Assembly (NCBI RefSeq): GCF_030936135.1
Contig: NC_082619.1
Coordinates: 9,562,523-9,626,522, forward strand
Reading direction: 5' to 3'
Origin: Gavia stellata
Taxonomy: Eukaryota > Chordata > Aves > Gaviiformes > Gaviidae
DNA length: 64,000 bases
Within the stretch, counting starts at the first letter, position 1. Every line of letters starts with the position of its first letter. Position numbers and translations under genes: made by a program. The notes under the pieces are model-generated. The model worked only from the letters and a program-made list of their open reading frames with translations, made no database searches and was not told the DNA's origin. Of this stretch, positions 61,401 to 64,000 are shown in pieces.

Positions 61401-63147
61401 AGAGAGCACTCCCTCTTTCCACCCATCTGAGGGATGCTGAGAACCTCCCCAGCCACGTGGCTGCTGCGGAGCCATTATGGAACATCATCAGTGGCCTGGA
61501 CAAGGCTCTGTGCCATTGTCACCTGGCAGGACACAACACACCAGGGCCCAGACCATGGCAGGCTCAGCATCTGAACCTTGCAAGGCTTTACCTGCTCTGC
61601 TGCTGGCAGCTTGCCGCTCTCCAGGATCTTCTTACTCACACCTTCTGAGCTCAGCACCTGGATGTTCAAGCAGGGCACCCCGACATCCTGGCCTCTGGCT
61701 GACCCTTCTGCACCTTCCCCTTCCAGCCGAGATAACTTGGAGTCCTCAAGAGCCTTCAGTTTTTCCAGCTGCTCCTTCTCCAGGCGCTCTTTCTCCGCGC
61801 GCTCCTTCTCTCTATCCTTCCGGCTCCTGCGGCTGGATAAATACCGGCGCTGGTCTTCTGCTTGGTGCCGCACCTCCTCTTGGTTCAGGGGGGACAGCAG
61901 GATACCCTGAACCCTGTCCCAGGATGACAAAATATGCGTGATGTCCTTCTGCGATGCCTCATAGATCTTAAACCTCATGGCCAAGTTCTTCTCGCTGTCA
62001 CTCAGGGCCTCGTTTTTGGTTTCCCCCTGTTCTGGGTCTGAGGGTTGCACAACCACCGCTGGGCACGTATCCGTCAGGGGAACCTTGCCTCGCTTCTTCG
62101 TATCTTCCTTGTCACCTGCAACAGAGTCTGGGCGCTCCTTTACAGATCCCTTCTTGTCCACCCCCTTGGTGACATCCGACCAGTTGCTGGTGGACACGTT
62201 GGTGTTGCTGGTGGATGCGTTCATATCCTGGGCAGGAGGAGCAAGAAAAAGCAGTGAGCATTTCAAAGCACCGACTCAAATGCTGTAGGACAGTGATGAC
62301 CTTTACAATAGCACCCCAAGCCTTGTCCGAGACCGGTGCTAGGTGCTCTACAAATCCCAGTTCAGAACGCAGCTGGTACCCAGTTTAGCTCAACTGAAAC
62401 CAAACTCCCCAGTGCCAGACTGATGAGGAGTCCTGCAAACCAGATGAAGAACAGAACAGCTTCCCAACCCAAACAGGGAACTTAAGACACCTCCTTATTC
62501 CTGTGCAGTCCTCTGGGCTCATTTGTGGTGTGCTGAGCATCCCTGTGGCTGGCTGACTCTGGGAAGTCTGGTTGCTAATGAATACCTAAGGCTTGGTGGT
62601 GTCTCCTGCCGGTCATGTAGGAAAAGACACCACATCCCAGACGGATCGTGGCTCAGAGGTGTAAGTCACATGCAGAGTGGGGAGAAACGCTGGACTGAAA
62701 CTAGCCAGGGTTTCACAGTCAATGTACGGAGTTATTTGAAGCCGTGACTCCAAGGCAGCATGATCCTAGAAGAGCAGTTCTCCAACAAACCCATGGGAAA
62801 ACACACCTCTAGCAGCATGATCCAACACCGGCTGGTGTTTCCCACCACAGCCCCACGTGTTACTCATGGCCAGGTACTCGTCCCCAGCGCTGCATGTGAC
62901 TGCTGGCTTCTGGGGGAATGGTCCAACTCAGCGGGAAGGTCCCCAGGGCTTTTACTCATCTCTATAAACACAACCACTCACCTGTCTGACTCCACGCTGG
63001 CTTTTCTTCCCCAAAGCATTATTTTTGTCTTTGCCAAGCTCTCTCTTGCTCCGCCTGGACTTCTTCTTCAGCTCTTCTTCCTCCTTCAAGCGTTCTAGCT
63101 CCCGCCGGTGCTTTTCCTCCAGCTCTTTAGCCATCCGCTCCATCTCC
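30937..63147 (-). CDS. HYDIN: HYDIN axonemal central pair apparatus protein, C-terminal part (42 exons)
   Basis: HYDIN is a giant protein of motile cilia and sperm flagella. It sits in the C2b projection of the central-pair apparatus and is built mainly of MSP/ASH-type beta-sandwich repeats. Here 42 exons run from the right edge to a stop at 30937-30939. Recognition rests on near-continuous similarity to the human C-terminal half as I remember it, for example WIVPARGEVELKVHFSS, NPTSSMYSFQW, DQEHLSFGAVVQQSY, LPDGTGLYYLLQG and the terminal WVYYLRG. Exon phases agree at every junction; the lengths sum to 8,402 nt, and adding the two missing bases gives one leading base plus 2,801 codons. The human protein is about 5,100 residues, so roughly the first 45% lies beyond the window. 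Two lesions are present: a 2-nt deletion near 37,565 and an in-frame TGA at 31,933-31,935. Either would truncate the product. Assembly error and real decay are both possible. Confidence 0.96.
31909..32133 (-). CDS. HYDIN: HYDIN window exon 41, carries an in-frame TGA
   Basis: ADLVFEYQPMKIGESSGRLV, then SSDLGSFYYNLHLKATTSRT and LYFRTTLGSSQTITTKITNY. Codon 67 of 75 is TGA (plus 31,933-31,935), where human HYDIN as I recall it has Arg (NYTRQ). The reading frame resumes QKTDYLLQ to a normal donor, so this is a single substitution, consistent with CGA to TGA at a CpG. The stop would remove about the last 170 residues. Confidence 0.93.
32750..32980 (-). CDS. HYDIN: HYDIN window exon 40
   Basis: VTFLNEVTKEYLFYTVTFKA, then STVEMTAAVRQRVSSTVKVE and NPLPVPVTFATDCKVPDVNV. 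TxIEMxxxVRQ...xxLENPLPxxVTFxxxCxxPD is diagnostic. It is 77 codons, phase 0, ending PAQSE. Confidence 0.98.
33394..33544 (-). CDS. HYDIN: HYDIN window exon 39
   Basis: FVMVVDILKPENLESSSVLQ, then GLDYIVVPGSAKKDYKLTFL and YKEGVFNAT. The KGLDYIxVxxxxKKDYKLxFxxxKEG block is diagnostic. A leading G completes Arg; phase 0 out. Confidence 0.98.
33862..34025 (-). CDS. HYDIN: HYDIN window exon 38
   Basis: GSIFFPLPDGTGLYYLLQGT, then REVP-like FRQVPCRTSYTELIPVSNWL and NRPQ plus AG. FFPLPDGTGxxYxLxGT and PCxTxYTELxPxxNWLxxPQRF are diagnostic HYDIN C-terminal motifs. The acceptor is ctctag. Confidence 0.98.
34026..35479. other. HYDIN intron between window exons 37 and 38
   Basis: 1.45 kb with one short CR1 remnant. 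The flanking exons join directly (KKHHQ to GSIFFPL), so the open frame inside is not an exon. Confidence 0.8.
35337..35412 (-). mobile_element. Short CR1 3'-end remnant
   Basis: 'gggatcacaggataatttcagc' then 'ttggaggggacctctgaaggtcatcttgtccaaccctcctgccc' matches the 3' end of a CR1 copy in reverse orientation. About 75 bp in a HYDIN intron. Confidence 0.8.
35480..35692 (-). CDS. HYDIN: HYDIN window exon 37
   Basis: TLIFACDVRQEHSQTILLSN, then VIEGEHWKGPEFFHLEANPQ and NKPYKITYQPLTMSSEKKHH. The EGEHWxGPEF...NKPYxITYxPxTM block is diagnostic. It joins directly to the GSIFFPLPDGTG exon. It is 71 codons, phase 0. Confidence 0.98.
36532..36751 (-). CDS. HYDIN: HYDIN window exon 36
   Basis: FKWDIASFKPDFSISPAKGY, then ISPGMDVPFVVTFHPSKLSH and RLTLAGCCMETPVTKE. 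FKWDxxxFxxxFSISPxxGYI is diagnostic. The acceptor is gcaag; phase is 1 nt in, 0 out; the donor is gtaact. Confidence 0.97.
37098..37378 (-). CDS. HYDIN: HYDIN window exon 35
   Basis: VLCLNPTTELSLKPKGDTCK, then FTEEVTMECNGLVRSLFMVR, SLDQEHLSFGAVVQQSYTSR and IMQNTGDIGV. The LDQEHxxFGxVVQQSYxxRRIxxxNTGDxG segment is strongly diagnostic. It is 281 nt and ends AA, completed to Lys. Confidence 0.98.
37500..37656 (-). CDS. HYDIN: HYDIN window exon 34, carries a 2-nt deletion (frameshift)
   Basis: The exon opens VDVVEPRGKVVKLGALSIGQ and reads on through KKMVTIANK, then shifts: the expected SAAPLTF...STMPELQEAG continues only in another frame. The exon is 157 nt, whereas the flanking phases and the aligned protein require 159. 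A dinucleotide is therefore missing close to 37,563-37,567. As written, a TAA at 37,543-37,545 follows 7 codons later, truncating HYDIN by about 670 residues. The acceptor (ctcag) and donor (gtaagg) are intact. Sequencing or assembly error cannot be excluded. Confidence 0.9.
37831..38029 (-). CDS. HYDIN: HYDIN window exon 33
   Basis: LNCLFTNTAYLEVDFPGHIL, then VEVPITFYPREVASYHELIP and FAINGLCQQTVEVRGRGMKM. ITFYPRExxxYxELIPFxINGLxQQTVExxGxG is diagnostic. Phase is 1 nt in, 0 out. Confidence 0.98.
38222..38391 (-). CDS. HYDIN: HYDIN window exon 32
   Basis: ISKGPTFTCVFLATVVVPAV, then LDFGACFIYHAGMPPAQRTL and VITNKADRDM. FGxCFIYxAGMPPxxxTLVITNK is diagnostic for HYDIN. It ends with AG, completed to AGT (Ser). 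Confidence 0.97.
38953..39174 (-). CDS. HYDIN: HYDIN window exon 31
   Basis: VQLNENIKRIFSIHNNGKVS, then FAFSWELSSP and ETQLVFHPQKMCSLKDVELT. The FxxxNxGKVSFxFxW strand and the late FHPxKxCxLxDxEL strand are as in HYDIN. The exon is 74 codons, phase 0. Confidence 0.96.
39425..39632 (-). CDS. HYDIN: HYDIN window exon 30
   Basis: LPITVIFTPTLEGEVVFNLK, then CNVKRKTQPLSLNIKATGYS and LNVIDLKE. The CNVKxKxxPLxLNxKAxGY block is diagnostic. Phase is 1 nt in, 0 out. Confidence 0.97.
39633..40897. other. HYDIN intron between window exons 29 and 30
   Basis: 1.26 kb, lower GC than the surroundings. Nothing recognised. Confidence 0.75.
40898..41045 (-). CDS. HYDIN: HYDIN window exon 29
   Basis: HEVRQTVYMINSEKEAFSFA, then FRESSLFSEGCNTSVKIEPL and APLS plus AG. 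The x-E-x-x-x-T-V-x-x-I-N-x-E strand continues the domain from the previous exon. It starts with GG completing Gly. Confidence 0.95.
41473..41638 (-). CDS. HYDIN: HYDIN window exon 28
   Basis: IKFEFVPRHLDITESFWVFT, then IPEQSISVPFLLVGNTTDPL and SHLNFHLLLI. ITESxWxFxIPExxIxVPFLLVGxTTxPL is strongly HYDIN-specific. It ends with one G. Confidence 0.97.
41981..42119 (-). CDS. HYDIN: HYDIN window exon 27
   Basis: TIRVMNPTSSMYSFQWTCQD, then FFCLTERGQIQPGKKAE. The VxNPTxSxYSFxW strand is diagnostic. It follows GRNS plus AG|G of the preceding exon; the donor is gtgggt. Confidence 0.96.
42789..43001 (-). CDS. HYDIN: HYDIN window exon 26
   Basis: IPNLKPNQKCPEVVVKGRSL, then MPNCHFELEDSDYITAKRRN and FDLNTKVIEFAAIGVRGRNS. 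CHFxLxDSDYI...RRNPEL is diagnostic for HYDIN. Phase is 1 nt in, 2 nt out. Confidence 0.97.
43546..43792 (-). CDS. HYDIN: HYDIN window exon 25
   Basis: It opens with a Ser-rich, poorly conserved linker (EFLSSTSGTSVKLRSS, then SSSLSSSLNAVS), followed by PLFSVEPGSSTIAAGERQLF and FSPVYVGDFQSRMLC. The FxVEP...G...FxxxFxPxxVGxFxS pattern is a full ASH half-domain. The exon is 247 nt. Confidence 0.95.
43793..45397. other. HYDIN intron between window exons 24 and 25
   Basis: 1.6 kb. Nothing recognised; phase of the flanking exons is complete without an extra exon. Confidence 0.75.
45398..45510 (-). CDS. HYDIN: HYDIN window exon 24
   Basis: FQLSNTGNVALEYTWMRAVE then DERAVSHTGELLLPSLD. The L-S-N-T-G-N-V strand-turn element is characteristic. 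Phase is 1 nt in and 1 nt out. Confidence 0.95.
46085..46245 (-). CDS. HYDIN: HYDIN window exon 23
   Basis: VVEPEPEPAHTVLEKSSREV, then LRLSAVVDYAAFKLDTDMIQ and FEETLLFQTRTF. The acceptor tggag lacks a pyrimidine at -3, but phase and homology (EPEPAHxVLE...FQTRxF) fix it. Confidence 0.95.
46246..47402. other. HYDIN intron between window exons 22 and 23
   Basis: 1.16 kb. Nothing recognised; flanking phases are both 0. Confidence 0.75.
47403..47621 (-). CDS. HYDIN: HYDIN window exon 22
   Basis: VGHLHAGCAKDITVTLKSDV, then ARIAFQLPPELVTDWDDRLR and TVKWVDAMRG: the HLHAGCAKDI and DWDDRxxTVKWVDA blocks are diagnostic. The exon is 73 codons, phase 0 at both ends. Confidence 0.97.
47964..48106 (-). 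CDS. HYDIN: HYDIN window exon 21
   Basis: TRVDHIQFRDCHIGTPYPVT, then FTITNRSSGEAVRFEWLADT and FHFSPQ. The I-Q-F-x-x-C-H-I-G opening and R-F-E-W strand match HYDIN. Phase is 2 nt in, 0 out. Confidence 0.96.
48605..48865 (-). CDS. HYDIN: HYDIN window exon 20
   Basis: RKPHTACLVLHHGELAEFDV, then IHLSVVDNPYEETDIQLVGE and GYEDDFTLDNIHGLV, followed by an acidic tail (SNEENTEGNLEEDIIE). The VGEGYEDDxTLDNIHGL block is diagnostic for HYDIN. Confidence 0.97.
49449..49557 (-). CDS. HYDIN: HYDIN window exon 19
   Basis: LMIDLLDEGGVFFLKARPTT then HCIYQAAGTKEDSPGE. It follows GVVPVQ of the previous exon as in human HYDIN. The donor is gtaaat; it ends with one G. Confidence 0.94.
49558..51608. other. HYDIN introns around window exon 18
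   Basis: Two introns (49,558-50,437 and 50,631-51,608) flank exon 18. Both are AT-rich relative to other HYDIN introns, with runs such as 49,795-49,870 rich in TTAAA/AATNTAA words. No transposon was recognised. Confidence 0.7.
50438..50630 (-). CDS. HYDIN: HYDIN window exon 18
   Basis: The exon encodes PAAIKAQSLTFDISGDGHLP, then RPVLHNKRGNPLLLFKKLLL. Two AG acceptors lie 8 nt apart. Only the upstream one (exon high end 50,630) keeps frame with the AG left by the preceding exon; the downstream one would give an immediate stop. Confidence 0.95.
51609..51760 (-). CDS. HYDIN: HYDIN window exon 17
   Basis: LNSPVSHIFEVDPIRTCVPS, then HAFATVTFTPQAMQSYQCTF: the conserved A-x-VTFTPQAMQ strand of HYDIN. 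The acceptor is ccaag, and the preceding exon supplies the Lys. It ends with AG. Confidence 0.96.
52197..52325 (-). mobile_element. Short CR1 3'-end fragment
   Basis: About 130 bp that closely parallels the first part of the 16,976 copy (gaatcacggaatcactacgg, 'aagtccaaccatcaacccaacccc', 'ccttgaacacct'). It is antisense, in the HYDIN intron between window exons 16 and 17. Confidence 0.9.
52492..52727 (-). CDS. HYDIN: HYDIN window exon 16
   Basis: FVVDDMESIFEEHRICSSIN, then FIFTNVLVGHRATARFKICN and CDVVFSIKPIPSK. The exon carries the 'FxFxNVxVGxxxxARFxICNxNKVPCDV' type ASH opening. It ends AAG before gtagga. Confidence 0.96.
53085..53289 (-). CDS. HYDIN: HYDIN window exon 15 (ASH domain)
   Basis: ARLTLGMFTVYPGFGSIPPG continues GQQMITVDCHAEP and DISDRDPTDNPLGIPYTLFA, closely matching the human block of the same order. 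Phase is 0 in, 1 nt out. Confidence 0.96.
53906..54020 (-). CDS. HYDIN: HYDIN window exon 14 (polar insert)
   Basis: AHRIKSARSHESENLGKMTP then SARQSKRSLPKDTNTFLQ. A short polar, Ser/Lys/Arg-rich insert between two halves of an ASH domain; it is less conserved than its neighbours but required by phase. The donor is gtgggt. Confidence 0.9.
54343..54581 (-). CDS. HYDIN: HYDIN window exon 13 (ASH domain)
   Basis: VIEPSICEGGETIAVVPVRV, then YSIYPASLINFGALTNGTRK and LENKGVLDFKFVIY: the INFG and LENKG motifs mark the next ASH repeat. It ends KK plus AG (Ser with the next exon). Confidence 0.95.
54862..55030 (-). CDS. HYDIN: HYDIN window exon 12 (ASH domain)
   Basis: FKLEAADTNVRDLASHFTIQ then PQKGVLTASGHPVQVRLLFH: the P-x-x-G-x-L-x-x-G turn and hydrophobic strand of an MSP-like fold. 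The donor is gtgagc; phase is 1 nt in, 0 out. Confidence 0.95.
55487..55525 (+). repeat. Direct repeat of a 16-mer
   Basis: GGCACCATGCATTCAC occurs at 55,487-55,502 and 55,510-55,525 (period 23), in the HYDIN intron just downstream of window exon 11 on the minus strand. Confidence 0.85.
55547..55646 (-). CDS. HYDIN: HYDIN window exon 11
   Basis: A 100-bp exon encoding TDGSVDFGMLKVLDEAKQVL then KNKGKYAIAY. The V-D-F-G-x-L and L-K-N-K-G-K-Y elements are hallmark ASH strands. It starts with GT completing Gly and ends with AG completing Ser. Confidence 0.94.
56191..56290 (-). CDS. HYDIN: HYDIN window exon 10
   Basis: This short 100-bp exon encodes VSDAENVLGIVQTENIQILA and ends ISK plus G. The block links two ASH domains. 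The acceptor is ctcag and the donor gtgagt. Confidence 0.92.
57157..57355 (-). CDS. HYDIN: HYDIN window exon 9 (ASH domain)
   Basis: RDSKTLVLRNSTPLPVAWRL has the strand-Asn-strand-W pattern of ASH repeats; GIIAPCTEFAVHLYFKATKA is the LxP-x-xVxLxF strand. The exon is 66 codons with a leading G that completes an Arg. Confidence 0.95.
57821..57993 (-). CDS. HYDIN: HYDIN window exon 8 (ASH domain end)
   Basis: It opens ELSVWAYPNSAGLVEDNLIC, the W-A-Y-P block that ends one ASH unit, then gives VFRLCCQGVQVELGVSSKQV. The donor gtcagt is less common than gtaagt or gtgagt, but phase and homology support it. Confidence 0.93.
58099..58258 (-). CDS. HYDIN: HYDIN window exon 7 (ASH domain)
   Basis: YKALQYPNNCEKLTILNVTP, then EVHFFFEHD and FLLDPPSMRLKPNEKQ: the Asn-x-[ST] and LxPxE motifs of ASH repeats. 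The donor is gtagga; phase is 1 nt in, 0 out. Confidence 0.95.
58259..59570. other. HYDIN intron between window exons 6 and 7
   Basis: 1.3 kb, AT-rich, with a poly(A) run near 58,974-58,989. Nothing else recognised. Confidence 0.7.
59571..59690 (-). CDS. HYDIN: HYDIN window exon 6
   Basis: The exon encodes LVFPQWRKSKADDDIIFKQY and then VFHFGPLLCGKSGD, the start of an ASH unit of the FxFGPL type. It ends with CG, completed to CGG (Arg) by the next exon, before a gtacgt donor. Confidence 0.92.
59912..60094 (-). CDS. HYDIN: HYDIN window exon 5 (ASH domain)
   Basis: LSSCRWIVPARGEVELKVHF is the typical ASH/MSP opening, with a Trp-Ile-Val-Pro strand followed by a Gly turn and an alternating hydrophobic strand. 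TLHFELLGTNRLYQLHCRGT closes the sandwich. Phase is 1 nt in and 2 nt out, completing an Arg with the next exon. Confidence 0.94.
60275..60477 (-). CDS. HYDIN: HYDIN window exon 4 (basic linker)
   Basis: It begins MPEEQVTPTRGRSRKQK and is Arg/Ser-rich (RRRRSLQGPGTG). It ends with two bases of an Arg codon before a gtgagc donor. This low-complexity linker precedes a run of ASH domains. The length, 67 codons plus 2 nt, fits the flanking phases. Confidence 0.85.
60665..60711 (+). repeat. 21-bp tandem repeat
   Basis: CCTCTCCTCGCCCAGGA occurs at 60,665-60,681 and 60,686-60,702, followed by a partial third copy, inside a HYDIN intron. It is pyrimidine-rich and of no evident function. Confidence 0.75.
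60926..61132 (-). CDS. HYDIN: HYDIN window exon 3
   Basis: The exon starts ILDDLGLGPSGPPVPP, a signature also found in human HYDIN, after a tgtag acceptor. The donor is uncertain: GCG|gtgaag is used here, but AAG|gtgcca 6 nt downstream keeps the same phase. The tail is acidic (AAAEDEKKDME). Confidence 0.85.
61592..62227 (-). CDS. HYDIN: HYDIN window exon 2 (long charged linker)
   Basis: This is the largest internal exon seen, 212 codons, phase 0 at both ends. It has a Ser/Thr/Asn-rich start, a HYDIN-specific block FKIYEASQ...SSWDRVQG, a Lys/Glu/Arg helix (RKDREKERAEKERLEKEQLE), and the block DVGVPCLNIQ...ESGKLPAAEQ, which joins directly to the next exon. It is probably a flexible linker plus coiled coil, not a folded ASH domain. 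Confidence 0.93.
62982..63147 (-). CDS. HYDIN: HYDIN window exon 1 (charged coiled-coil segment)
   Basis: The first HYDIN exon in the window opens with one base of a split codon, then EMERMAKELEEKHRRELERL, and ends RGVRQ before a gtgagt donor. It is almost entirely Glu, Lys and Arg, as expected for the coiled-coil linker in the middle of HYDIN between the upstream kinase-like region and the downstream ASH repeats. The acceptor ends in aag. Upstream exons lie outside the window. Confidence 0.88.
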
Positions 63148-63708
63148 CTTCAGCAAGCCAAAGAGAAAACATCCCTGAGAGTCACCACCAGAAATCTGGG
63201 CTCGCCGCAATCCCAGCTGGTCCTGCACTTCAGCCATTGACCCTGAGGCCAAGCAGAACCATTAGACCATCTCCATGGACTTCCCTCAACCTGGGGAGGC
63301 TGGGAACATCCAAAGTGAGGAAAGGTGGGAGACGACCTCCAGGACCAGCCAAATCTAGGCTTTGCTGTCATAAAGCCTAAATTGCCCTGCTTCTCCAATA
63401 AGGTCCACCTGGACACCTCCAGCACACTGCCGAAGACTGATCCACCATCGCTCCGTACTGATGCCTGAAGTCCTCTCTTGATTTCCCGGTGTATAACAGC
63501 TCACAAATCACTAACACCTACTTATCCCTGCACCAATACTTCCTTGGCTTAGCCAGCCCTTCTCCCTGGGCATATCCTGCTCCTTAGGGAGAATAATCAC
63601 ATCCATCAGAAAGCAAAGGCTGCAGGAACTGCCCTCCTGCAAAGCAGGCTCTGAACAAACAGGTTTCCTGCTGGAACCCAGTTGTGAATCATGGAAAACT
63701 TGTGCTAT
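63148..63708. other. HYDIN intron left of the LTR
   Basis: 560 bp of unique sequence between window exon 1 and the LTR. No exon recognised. Confidence 0.7.
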
Positions 63709-64000
63709 TGTGCTGGTTTTGGCTGGGACAGAGTTAATTTTCTTCATAGTAGCTAGTACGGGGCTGAGTTTTGGATTTGTGCTGAAAACAGTGTTGGTAA
63801 TACAAAAATGTTTTAGTTATTGCTGAGCAGTGCTTACACAGCGTCAAGGCCTTTTCTGCTCCTCACACCACCCCACCAGCGAGTAGGCTGGGGGTGAACA
63901 AGAAGTTGGGAGGGGACACAGCCGGGACAGCTGACCCCAACAGGCCAAAGGGATATTCCAGACCATAGGACGTCATGCTCAGTGTATAAACTAGGGGGAA
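63709..64000 (+). mobile_element. Endogenous retroviral LTR, cut by the window edge
   Basis: A sequence starting TGTGCTGGTTTTGGCTGGGA and running to the window end resembles an LTR family I know as abundant in many non-galliform birds. It has U3-like features: an ACGTCA CRE-like site at 63,970 and TATAAA at 63,985-63,990 about 10 bp before the edge. No retroviral gene is present in the window. It lies in a HYDIN intron, antisense to the gene. Family name and solo or proviral status cannot be decided here. Confidence 0.75.

Overview
This is vertebrate nuclear DNA, almost certainly from a bird. It carries several CR1 LINE fragments with the avian tail sequence, short introns, a GC-rich promoter island, and at the right edge a long terminal repeat of a type I associate with non-galliform birds. 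No bacterial, phage or plasmid feature is present.

Two genes lie head-to-tail on the minus strand, in the order seen at human 16q22. HYDIN enters from the right edge and ends at 30,937. VAC14 starts 256 bp further on, at 30,680, and leaves through the left edge. I reconstructed 42 consecutive HYDIN exons (63,147 down to 30,937). Every splice junction is phase-compatible, and together they encode about the last 2,800 residues of the central-pair ciliary protein. For VAC14, the scaffold of the PIKfyve-FIG4 phosphoinositide complex, exons 1 to 6 lie at 30,680-21,555 and one later exon at 9,912-9,762.

Regions: 1-9,761 is VAC14 intron with one CR1 and an AT-rich island. 9,762-21,554 holds one VAC14 exon, a 222-bp (GGGGAA)n array, a 12-bp minisatellite and an inverted CR1 pair. 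21,555-30,680 holds VAC14 exons 6 to 1 and a decayed tRNA-Gly. 29,700-31,450 is a CpG island spanning the VAC14 promoter and the HYDIN last exon. 30,937-63,147 is HYDIN. 63,709-64,000 is an LTR.

The notable signals are disruptions and regulation, not a new system. HYDIN has a 2-nt deletion in one exon and an in-frame TGA in another. VAC14 exon 1 has a 7-bp tandem duplication that breaks its frame, and about 220 residues' worth of VAC14 exons could not be found between 9.9 and 21.5 kb. These may be assembly errors or real lesions. Two CLEAR-like GTCACGTG boxes sit directly upstream of the VAC14 ATG, in keeping with its endolysosomal role. I found no undescribed biological system.
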